From the NCBI GenBank assembly GCA_002772455.1, contig PCSQ01000080.1, forward strand, positions 7,523 to 19,298: a stretch of DNA of 11,776 nucleotides, read 5' to 3'. The notes beneath the pieces are model-generated. The model did no database searches. It had not been told where the DNA came from and saw only the letters and a program-made list of their open reading frames with translations. This DNA comes from Candidatus Beckwithbacteria bacterium CG23_combo_of_CG06-09_8_20_14_all_47_9. Lineage in GTDB: Bacteria; Patescibacteriota; Microgenomatia; UBA1400; CG1-02-47-37. Below, one piece after another: positions 6,322 to 11,776 of this stretch; position 1 is the first letter of the stretch; the number at the start of each line of letters is the position of its first letter. A program made the position numbers and the translations under genes.

Positions 6322-6400
6322 AAAAATATATCGCATATAATATAACAACACTCATAAAACCAGCGTAAGCATAACCGGTCATTATTTGATCAAAACTCAT
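6302..6400 (-). CDS. Tiny single-pass membrane peptide (32 aa), CcmD-like in size and layout
   Basis: This 32-residue frame begins MSFDQIMTGYAYAGFMSV and continues with VILYAIYFYVRKNN, one hydrophobic segment and a basic end. It is a credible gene: the ATG overlaps the stop of the 72-residue gene as ATGA and is preceded by AGAAGGA seven bases upstream, a good ribosome-binding site. The stop is followed after one base by an ATG for the next tiny peptide. The layout (short polar start, aromatic/Gly-rich turn, one helix, basic tail) resembles CcmD-like peptides, but no cytochrome c maturation genes are present, so that likeness is structural only. It lies in the AT-rich islet. Function unknown. 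Confidence 0.6.
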   Translation of the reverse strand: MSFDQIMTGYAYAGFMSVVILYAIYFYVRKNN

Positions 6401-6615
6401 ATTCTTATCCTTCTGCTTAAGTATAGACCATATAATAAAAATGCGAAACCAAAGACTAATCCAGAAATTATCACCAAGAATGTTTGTTGAGTTATTTTAA
6501 TGTTTCCCAAAATAACGCTAATTACACCACCGGCAAACCAAGCCACTGCCATATTGGCGGAAAATTCTGCCAATAATCGTCTTTGTCCAACCCCCAATTT
6601 TCGTTTTCGACTCAT
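6397..6615 (-). CDS. Small two-pass membrane protein (72 aa), unknown function
   Basis: The product starts with a basic stretch (MSRKRKLGVGQRR), then LLAEFSANMAVAWFAGGVIS forms a first membrane segment at about 20-36, a short polar turn (GNIKITQQ) follows, and a second segment (FLVIISGLVFGFAFLLYGLYL) at about 46-66 ends in SRRIRI. Basic residues at both ends put both termini in the cytoplasm. The ATG overlaps the RodZ-like gene's stop as ATGA, and its own stop overlaps the 32-residue gene the same way, so three genes form a coupled chain. GC content falls from about 57% in the RodZ-like gene to about 30-35% over most of this gene. I recognise no characterised family; a small membrane modulator is a guess. 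Confidence 0.78.
   Translation of the reverse strand: MSRKRKLGVGQRRLLAEFSANMAVAWFAGGVISVILGNIKITQQTFLVIISGLVFGFAFLLYGLYLSRRIRI
6408..6414 (-). promoter_or_regulatory. Ribosome-binding site for the 32-residue membrane peptide
   Basis: AGAAGGA on the minus strand, seven bases before the ATG at 6400, lies within the last codons of the 72-residue gene. It is the main evidence that the 32-residue frame is translated and fixes its start. Confidence 0.6.
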
Positions 6616-7241
6616 TGAATAATTGTAACCGTAATTTTTACTTCACTGCTTTTTTGACGGCGGGAAACAGACCGCAAAGTCAGTTCGGCCGCTCCCGGCC
6701 CGGCCGAAAATTGAGTTTCAAAACTGCCGTCAGGTTCCAAGTTAATAGTTTTATCGTTCAAGCTCAAACTGGCATCACGGTCGGTTTTCCCTTTAATCTC
6801 GACCGGGCTGATCGCCGTCTGGCCATTAACCGGCGTCGTCACCGTCAAACGCGGCGACTGGTATACCCGCCACAGCGACCAGCCGACCAAACCGGCCAGC
6901 AAAATTATTCCGGCCAAAAATAAAGTTTGGGGTTTTTCCAGCCACCGGGTCAACGACGTCGGCCCCAATGATTTATTCAGCACCACCGGGTTCACTCTTT
7001 TTTGCTGCCGGTCGTAATCCCGCTTAAACACCGCCACGACTTTAACCGGGTCCAAATTTAAAGCTTTGGCATAATTTTGGACCATGCCTTTTAAAAACGG
7101 ATAGGCAGGCAAATCGTCAAATTGGTTTTTTTCCAAAGCCTTAAGGCTGGTTAAGGGAATCTTGGTCAACTCGCTCACTTGGGTAAAAGTCAGCTTGGCC
7201 GCCAATCGGCTCTCAAACAGTATCTCGCCTGCGCTCAACAT
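6612..7241 (-). CDS. RodZ-like membrane protein with cytoplasmic HTH domain
   Basis: Residues 4-75 form a helix-turn-helix domain of the RodZ type (GEILFESRLAAKLTFTQVSE, LTKIPLTSLKALEKNQFDDL and YPFLKGMVQNYAKALNLDP). A basic juxtamembrane stretch leads to one membrane segment at about 106-124. Outside, residues 131-209 form a single Ig-like domain (LTVTTPVNGQTAISPVEIKG through a closing VKITVTI) rather than a long RodZ tail. RodZ links the MreB cytoskeleton to wall synthesis; with no mreB visible here, that role is only inferred. The ATG abuts the ftsK stop (TAAATG) and has a strong GAAGGAG five bases upstream. The stop overlaps the next small gene as ATGA. A RodZ-like gene next to ftsK is also known in Bacillus. 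Confidence 0.85.
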   Translation of the reverse strand: MLSAGEILFESRLAAKLTFTQVSELTKIPLTSLKALEKNQFDDLPAYPFLKGMVQNYAKALNLDPVKVVAVFKRDYDRQQKRVNPVVLNKSLGPTSLTRWLEKPQTLFLAGIILLAGLVGWSLWRVYQSPRLTVTTPVNGQTAISPVEIKGKTDRDASLSLNDKTINLEPDGSFETQFSAGPGAAELTLRSVSRRQKSSEVKITVTIIQ

Positions 7242-9320
7242 TTATTCTCCTTCAGCTCGATGCCTGGTCGCCAAAAACGTCTCGGAATTGCTGATCAAAA
7301 TATCCCGGGCTTTAGCGCCCGCGCCCGGCCCGACGACGCCGGCCCGCTCCAACTGATCAATAATCCGGGCCGCCCGAGCATAACCGATAGATAAACGCCG
7401 CTGCAGTAAGCTGGCCGAGGCTTTACTGTACTGAACCACTAGCCGCACTGTCTCGGCAAACAGCTCATCTTCCGGTTCACTCTCAACTCCGGCCACTCCC
7501 GACGGTTTAGCTTTGTATTTTTGGGTTACCTCTTCGGTGTATTCCACCTTGACCGCCGATTGTTTCAAAAAGCTGATCAACTGTTTAGTATCGCTGTCAG
7601 AAATATAGGTACCCTGGATCCGGCTGGGTTTGGCTTGGTCCGGCGGAATAAACAGCATATCACCCCGGCCCAAGAGCTTCTCCGCCCCCGGCGTATCAAT
7701 AATCACCCGCGAATCCACCATCGAATTAACGTTAAAAGAAATCCGGCAGTTAATGTTAGCCTTGATCAAACCGGTTAAAACATCAACCGACGGCCGTTGC
7801 GTCGCCAGCACTAAGTGGATTCCCGTCGCCCGGGCCATTTGCGCCAAACGGGTAATCGAGTCTTCGACTTCCGCCGGATTAGCTAAAATCACGTCCGCCA
7901 ATTCATCAATCACAATCAAAATATAAGGCAGGGCCTGAAACCCGGATAATTCATTATAGGCGGCAATGTTTCTGGCGCCATAGTCGGCAAATAATTTATA
8001 GCGCCGGTCCATTTCCGACAGCGCCCATTTTAAGGCAGAAACCACCTTTTCCGGCTCGACAATCACCGGCGTCAGCAAATGAGGCACGTCGTTATAAACT
8101 GTCAACTCCACCCGTTTGGGATCGACCAAAATCAGTTTCACTTCCTGGGGCGTCGTCCGGAATAAAATCGTGGAAATAATTGAGTTAATACAGACCGACT
8201 TACCCGAACCGGTGGCTCCGGCAATCAGAACATGAGGCATTTTATCAATATCAGCGATTACCTCCTGGCCGGCCACGTCCAAGCCCAAAGCAAAAGCCAG
8301 TTTACTGGTTTCGTTCTTCAATTTTTTGGATTCGAGGATTTTTTTCATCCCCACAATTTCTAAACTGCGGTTCGGCACTTCAATGCCCACCATGTCCCGG
8401 CCGGGAATCGGTGCCTCAATCCGGATCTGACCGTGAGGGGCAGACAAAGCCAAAGCCAAATCGTTCTGTAAACTGGTAATTTTAGACAACTTGGTACCGA
8501 TCGCCGGCTTAAAGGCATATTGGGTCACCGCCGGGCCCTTGTTAACTTCTTTGATATCTCCCCTGATTCCAAAACTATCCAGAGTATCTTTAATTATTTG
8601 AGCATTCAGGTTAATGTCCCCCCGGTCAGCTTTGCCGCCGAAGATATCGGCCAGTAAAGAAATCGGCGGATACTGCCAAATCTTTTGTTGCCCCATGGGC
8701 TGATTGCTGATAATTTCTAATTTTGGTTTGTCCGCAACCGGTTTAGGCTTTTCCGGTTCATCGATCAAACCTTTAACCGTAAAACCGCTGCTGACCGGCG
8801 CACTGGGTAATTTTAAAGGTTTAAGCCTATGGCTTTTAAACCAGTTCCAGGTGCTCTGCAGCGCCAGTAAAATGTCTTCCAAGCTGGTTTCAAACATAAC
8901 CACCAAACCCACAAAAACTCCGGCGAGTAAAACCAATATCGCTCCGCCGGAAAAAATCAATTCCACTAAACTTCCCCAGATTTGGCCGCCGATCGTTCCG
9001 GCCCGAGTCAAACTAACCGAGGATAGCCACAAAATCAAGCTGCCCACAAACACGTTCGGTTTGGTAATCCGCCATTTAAGCCGGGTCAACATTAACCCGG
9101 CCGAGACAAAAATAAACGGCAGCAGTAAAATCCCCCAGCCAAACAGACTGTTGAAAAAATTAAAAATTACCAGCAGTAATTCTCCCTGCTGGGACAGGGA
9201 TAATAAAGTCAAACCGCCAGTTAAAATCAGCCCGGTAGAAATAATGGTATACAGCGTTTCTTTGGGCAAGTGCAGCTTGAACGGTTGTTTACGCCGGCCC
9301 CGGCGCGAGTGTCTGGACAT
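7242..9320 (-). CDS. ftsK: FtsK/SpoIIIE family DNA translocase
   Basis: FtsK-type motors sit at the division septum and pump chromosomal DNA into daughter cells. The 692-residue protein has a basic N-terminus, about four membrane segments (roughly 22-42, 50-78, 88-106, 122-143), a short linker to about 200, then the alpha/beta motor. Walker A is GATGSGKS at 368-375; Walker B is ILIVIDELAD at 467-476; LVLATQRPSVDVLTGLIKAN (503-522) and FNVNSMVDSRVIID (529-542) are further family blocks. The winged-helix gamma domain that reads orienting DNA motifs is present at about 618-676 (LFAETVRLVVQYSKASASLL, then IGYARAARIIDQLERAGVVG). All parts look intact, with a short linker as in SpoIIIE. The ATG is five bases after the RNase J stop, with no clear Shine-Dalgarno. 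Confidence 0.96.
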   Translation of the reverse strand: MSRHSRRGRRKQPFKLHLPKETLYTIISTGLILTGGLTLLSLSQQGELLLVIFNFFNSLFGWGILLLPFIFVSAGLMLTRLKWRITKPNVFVGSLILWLSSVSLTRAGTIGGQIWGSLVELIFSGGAILVLLAGVFVGLVVMFETSLEDILLALQSTWNWFKSHRLKPLKLPSAPVSSGFTVKGLIDEPEKPKPVADKPKLEIISNQPMGQQKIWQYPPISLLADIFGGKADRGDINLNAQIIKDTLDSFGIRGDIKEVNKGPAVTQYAFKPAIGTKLSKITSLQNDLALALSAPHGQIRIEAPIPGRDMVGIEVPNRSLEIVGMKKILESKKLKNETSKLAFALGLDVAGQEVIADIDKMPHVLIAGATGSGKSVCINSIISTILFRTTPQEVKLILVDPKRVELTVYNDVPHLLTPVIVEPEKVVSALKWALSEMDRRYKLFADYGARNIAAYNELSGFQALPYILIVIDELADVILANPAEVEDSITRLAQMARATGIHLVLATQRPSVDVLTGLIKANINCRISFNVNSMVDSRVIIDTPGAEKLLGRGDMLFIPPDQAKPSRIQGTYISDSDTKQLISFLKQSAVKVEYTEEVTQKYKAKPSGVAGVESEPEDELFAETVRLVVQYSKASASLLQRRLSIGYARAARIIDQLERAGVVGPGAGAKARDILISNSETFLATRHRAEGE
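7247..7253 (-). promoter_or_regulatory. Strong ribosome-binding site for the RodZ-like gene
   Basis: GAAGGAG on the minus strand, five bases before the ATG at 7241, lies within the last codons of ftsK. It fixes the start at the ATG immediately following the ftsK stop codon. Confidence 0.7.
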
Positions 9321-9325
9321 AGTAG

Positions 9326-10657
9326 TTATTGATTTTGATTAATCCTTGGTAAATTAAGCGGCAGAATTTCGGCCAAGCTCATCCGGCCGCTCTCGTCAAA
9401 CTCCACTGCCTGGCCGAAATCCGGTAAAATGCACTGCTCGGCCTTAAAACCCAGTTGCCGGGCCAGCTCCTTAAACCGGTACATGTGCCGGAAACTGCCG
9501 CCGATCGGGTAAAGGTAGTTCGGATTAATCAGCTCCATTAACAGCTGCTGTTCGCCCGCCGAAGCGTGGCCGGAAACATGCAAATCATCAGTGGTTTCCT
9601 GGTAAACCACGCTTGTCCCAAGACGCGCCAGTTTGTCAATCACATTGAAGACTGCCTGTTCGTTGCCGGGAATAATATCGGTCGAGTAAATAATTTTATC
9701 GGTCGGTTTAGCTTTTAAAATTTTATGCCGGCCGGCGGCATACCGCGTTAAGCTGGACGCTTCCTGTCCCTGACTGCCGGAAATAATCAAGCATAACTGA
9801 AAGTCCTTGAACCGCTTAATTTCTTTAGGCTTAATGACCGCTTTGGGTGGAAAATTCAGATACCCCAAAGCCCGGGCAATCTGACTGGTCCGCTCCATTG
9901 ACCGGCCGATAAAACATAACTTTCGGCCAAAACCTAAAGCGACGTCTATCGCCTGCTGGATCCGGTGAATTTGCGAAGACATGGTGGTAAAAATCAGCCG
10001 GCCGCCCCAATGATTCAGTTCCCGTTTTAACGCCGGAGTCAGGGTGGTTTCCGACGGGGTCATCCCCGGCCGCTCCGAGCGTAAACAATCGATCAGGGCG
10101 CACAAAACGCCGTCTTCGGCTAATTTAACAATCTTGGCAAAATTGGGCGGCCAGTGGTCGAGCGGGGTCAAATCAAACTTAAAATCACTGCCGTGATAAA
10201 TCTTACCAACCGGGGTAGTGATTAAATAATGAAAACAGTCGGGCACCGAGTGGGTCACGTGGACCGGCTCAACCGTAAACGGACCCAGCTTGACCCGGTC
10301 TGTCTCTTTAATCACCGAGACCTTGGCTTTTAAATTAAACTCTTCCAGCTTGTCCTGAGCCAGCGCCGCGGTTAAACGCGAACCGTAAATCGGGGGGAAA
10401 CCCAACTCCGCCAGTAAATGAGGCAAAGCGGCATAATGATCATCGTGGCCATGGGTTAATAACACCCCGTTTAAATGCAAGCGCTTGGCTTTCAAATAAG
10501 TAATGTCCGGCAATAAAATATCGTCGGAAACTTTGTCTTCAGGAAAGCCGATGCCGCAATCAACCACAATCGCCTCGTTGCCGTACTCGTAAAGCCACAT
10601 ATTGCTCGTCACCGTTCCCGGCCCGCCGCCCAAAGGCACAATTCTTAATTTATCCAT
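9326..10657 (-). CDS. rnj: Ribonuclease J (beta-CASP metallo-beta-lactamase), short form
   Basis: RNase J is an endo- and 5'-3' exoribonuclease central to mRNA decay and rRNA maturation in bacteria lacking RNase E. The 443-residue protein has the metallo-beta-lactamase core with metal ligands THGHDDH (H69, H71, D73, H74), H136 and D158 (YHGSDFKFD), and the beta-CASP insert including SGSQGQEASSLTRYAAG (293-309), followed by DLHVSGHAS (359-366; H360, H364). Bacillus RNase J1 is about 555 residues; here the chain stops soon after the core refolds (PIGGSFRHMYR at 384-394), so the C-terminal domain that helps dimer/tetramer assembly is missing. The ATG lies 11 bases after the Lon-like gene's stop, with weak AGAAAG upstream. 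Its position before ftsK is like that in Actinobacteria. Confidence 0.93.
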   Translation of the reverse strand: MDKLRIVPLGGGPGTVTSNMWLYEYGNEAIVVDCGIGFPEDKVSDDILLPDITYLKAKRLHLNGVLLTHGHDDHYAALPHLLAELGFPPIYGSRLTAALAQDKLEEFNLKAKVSVIKETDRVKLGPFTVEPVHVTHSVPDCFHYLITTPVGKIYHGSDFKFDLTPLDHWPPNFAKIVKLAEDGVLCALIDCLRSERPGMTPSETTLTPALKRELNHWGGRLIFTTMSSQIHRIQQAIDVALGFGRKLCFIGRSMERTSQIARALGYLNFPPKAVIKPKEIKRFKDFQLCLIISGSQGQEASSLTRYAAGRHKILKAKPTDKIIYSTDIIPGNEQAVFNVIDKLARLGTSVVYQETTDDLHVSGHASAGEQQLLMELINPNYLYPIGGSFRHMYRFKELARQLGFKAEQCILPDFGQAVEFDESGRMSLAEILPLNLPRINQNQ

Positions 10658-10668
10658 ATATTTTCTTT

Positions 10669-11715
10669 CTAATAATCCGGTAAATAATTTTTAATATTGG
10701 CCGCGGTTAAATGAAACTGCTTGGACCCGCCGCCGACGATTTCCTTGGCAATCTTGCCGGCCACGCCGTCGAGCGTCCGCTCAAGTGTCCGGATACCGGC
10801 GTCAAAACCCAGCGGCCGGACGATCTTCGGCCAAATCGATTCATCGATCGTCAGGTTGTCTTGCGACAGCCCCGATTCAGCCAAAACCTTGGGCAGCATG
10901 TACTGCTTGGCAATGGCAATCTTCTCTTCATCAGTATAAGACGGCATCTGAATAATTTCCAACCGGTCGAGCACCGCCGTCGCCACATTCTTGGTGTTAT
11001 TGCCGGTAGCCACAAACAAAACCTGGGACAAATCAAACGGGTAATCCAGGTAATGATCGGTAAACTGGGCGTTCTGTTCCGGGTCCAAGAGCTCAACCAG
11101 TACGCCCATGATGTCCGCCCGGGCACCTTCGGTTACCCGGTCGATTTCATCCAAAAGCATTACCGGATTGTTACTGCCGGCCCGTTTCAAGGCTTTAATA
11201 ATCAAGCCCGGTTCGGCATCCGGGTGCAAGCGGGATTGACCGCGCAGGTCCAGCGCCGACCCCAAACCGCCGAAAGGAATCCGGACGTATTTGCGGCGCA
11301 AGGCTTCTGCCAAGCTGGGCCCGAAAGTAGTTTTGCCGGTACCGACCAGTCCCACCAGGCACAAAATCGGGGCTCTACCCGCTTCGGCCTTGCCCCGGGT
11401 TAAAGACATCGTCGCCAAATACTCCAAAATCCGGTCTTTTACCTGGCCCATGCCGTAATGATGCTTGTCTAAAATCTGCCGGGCGGCAGTTAAATCCAGC
11501 CGGTCCTCGGTCGCCTTATTCCAGGGCAAAGCCACAATCCAGTTTAAGTATTGGCTCACCCGGTCATACTCGTTACTATAACCTTGGCCTTCACCCATTA
11601 AAGCCAAGCGGCCGATCATCTCTTCGGCCTTAGTTTTTAATTCCGCCGGCAGTTCTGCCGCCGTCAGTTTGGCTTTCAATTTTTCCGTTTCCTGATTTAA
11701 GGCAGCATTATCCAT
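10669..11715 (-). CDS. Lon-like AAA+ ATPase without N-terminal or protease domain
   Basis: The 348-residue protein matches the middle of Lon protease. Residues 1-115 keep the short helical region before the ATPase (YLNWIVALPW, LTAARQILDKHHYGMGQVKD). Walker A is GLVGTGKTT (122-130), Walker B is NPVMLLDEID (183-192), sensor 1 is FVATGNN (234-240), the arginine finger is R251 in LDRLEII, and sensor 2 lies in GIRTLERTL (307-315), R309. It stops at LPDY, so the Ser-Lys protease domain is absent, as is the N-terminal substrate-binding domain. The pore loop, usually like RTYIGSMPG in Lon, reads RLHPDAEPG (162-170) and has lost its aromatic residue. It is thus not a protease; a remodelling or regulatory ATPase is inferred. 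The ATG follows an extended -10-like element. Family is clear, role unknown. Confidence 0.85.
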   Translation of the reverse strand: MDNAALNQETEKLKAKLTAAELPAELKTKAEEMIGRLALMGEGQGYSNEYDRVSQYLNWIVALPWNKATEDRLDLTAARQILDKHHYGMGQVKDRILEYLATMSLTRGKAEAGRAPILCLVGLVGTGKTTFGPSLAEALRRKYVRIPFGGLGSALDLRGQSRLHPDAEPGLIIKALKRAGSNNPVMLLDEIDRVTEGARADIMGVLVELLDPEQNAQFTDHYLDYPFDLSQVLFVATGNNTKNVATAVLDRLEIIQMPSYTDEEKIAIAKQYMLPKVLAESGLSQDNLTIDESIWPKIVRPLGFDAGIRTLERTLDGVAGKIAKEIVGGGSKQFHLTAANIKNYLPDY

Positions 11716-11720
11716 ATCTT

Positions 11721-11729
11721 ATTCTAACA
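11721..11729 (-). promoter_or_regulatory. Possible extended -10 promoter for the Lon-like gene, predicted leaderless
   Basis: The minus strand reads TGTTAGAAT, an extended -10 with one mismatch to TATAAT, ending five bases before the ATG at 11715. As with alaS, transcription would begin about at the start codon, and no Shine-Dalgarno is present. The upstream bases at -35 are again GCTGGG at 17-base spacing, which does not match TTGACA. It overlaps the stop codon of the probable upstream gene tail. Confidence 0.4.
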
Positions 11730-11776
11730 CTTTTGGTACAAATCCCAGCCGGCAAACTCCGGCGAGTAGCCGATAA
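11724..11776 (-). CDS. C-terminal tail of an unidentified upstream gene (partial)
   Basis: A minus-strand frame enters from the right edge and ends at a TAG at 11726-11724, eight bases before the Lon-like ATG. The 16 visible residues, IGYSPEFAGWDLYQKC, look protein-like in composition and the spacing fits the operon pattern. A second frame ending TAA at about 11719 is also open to the edge, so the choice is uncertain. Too little remains to suggest a function. Confidence 0.35.
   Translation of the reverse strand, partial: IGYSPEFAGWDLYQKC

Noticed and set aside
6422..6427. TATACT as a possible -10 for the tiny-peptide genes
   Set aside because: No matching -35 or extended TG, and such hexamers are expected by chance in AT-rich DNA; ATGA coupling explains expression without it.
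8704..9342. Plus-strand open frame of 212 residues
   Set aside because: Antisense to the N-terminal half of ftsK, no domain signal, and it opposes the uniform gene direction.
10711..11403. Plus-strand open frame of 230 residues
   Set aside because: It is exactly antisense to the conserved Lon-like ATPase; its sequence has no recognisable domain and open antisense frames are common in this GC-rich coding DNA.

Overview
The window looks like a piece of chromosome from a Candidate Phyla Radiation (Patescibacteria) bacterium, possibly Microgenomates-like. This is inferred from gene content and not from a marker search. Pointers are a very short alanyl-tRNA synthetase (572 aa), an RNase J without its C-terminal domain, a protease-less Lon-type ATPase, a large membrane protein joining a PilM-like region to a baseplate-J-like region, a lone sortase, and tight gene packing. 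UGA is used as a stop (for example at the ends of alaS and of the large membrane protein), which argues against the recoded Gracilibacteria/SR1 lineages. Every credible gene lies on the minus strand, so the text below follows transcription from high to low coordinates. No mobile element, CRISPR array, tRNA, rRNA or convincing terminator was seen.

Upstream block (11776 to about 5670): the tail of an unidentified gene, a Lon-like AAA+ ATPase, ribonuclease J, FtsK/SpoIIIE DNA translocase, a RodZ-like membrane HTH protein, three very small membrane proteins in an AT-rich islet, then a DUF948 (YtxG-like) and a YtxH-like membrane protein. Gaps are 0-22 nt and several junctions are ATGA overlaps, so this reads as one operon. 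RNase J, FtsK and a RodZ-like protein as neighbours recall conserved division/chromosome neighbourhoods in Firmicutes and Actinobacteria. The islet at about 6216-6600 is about 32% GC (116/360 counted over 6241-6600) against about 57% in the adjacent rodZ-like gene (137/240 over 6661-6900).

Downstream block (5664 to 1): a perfect extended -10 promoter (TGnTATAAT) ends six bases before the alaS ATG and predicts a leaderless mRNA. It is followed by alaS, the PilM-like/baseplate-J-like protein, a sortase, ruvX, a 66-residue zinc-ribbon protein and the start of mltG, which runs off the left edge. The order alaS - ruvX - small gene - mltG is familiar from Firmicutes; here the large surface protein and sortase sit between alaS and ruvX.

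Together the genes serve translation (alaS), RNA turnover (RNase J), chromosome segregation and repair (FtsK, RuvX), and envelope building (MltG, RodZ-like, sortase, YtxG/H, baseplate-J-like protein). The least explained parts are the large fusion protein, the protease-less Lon ATPase with an altered pore loop, and the small-membrane-protein islet.
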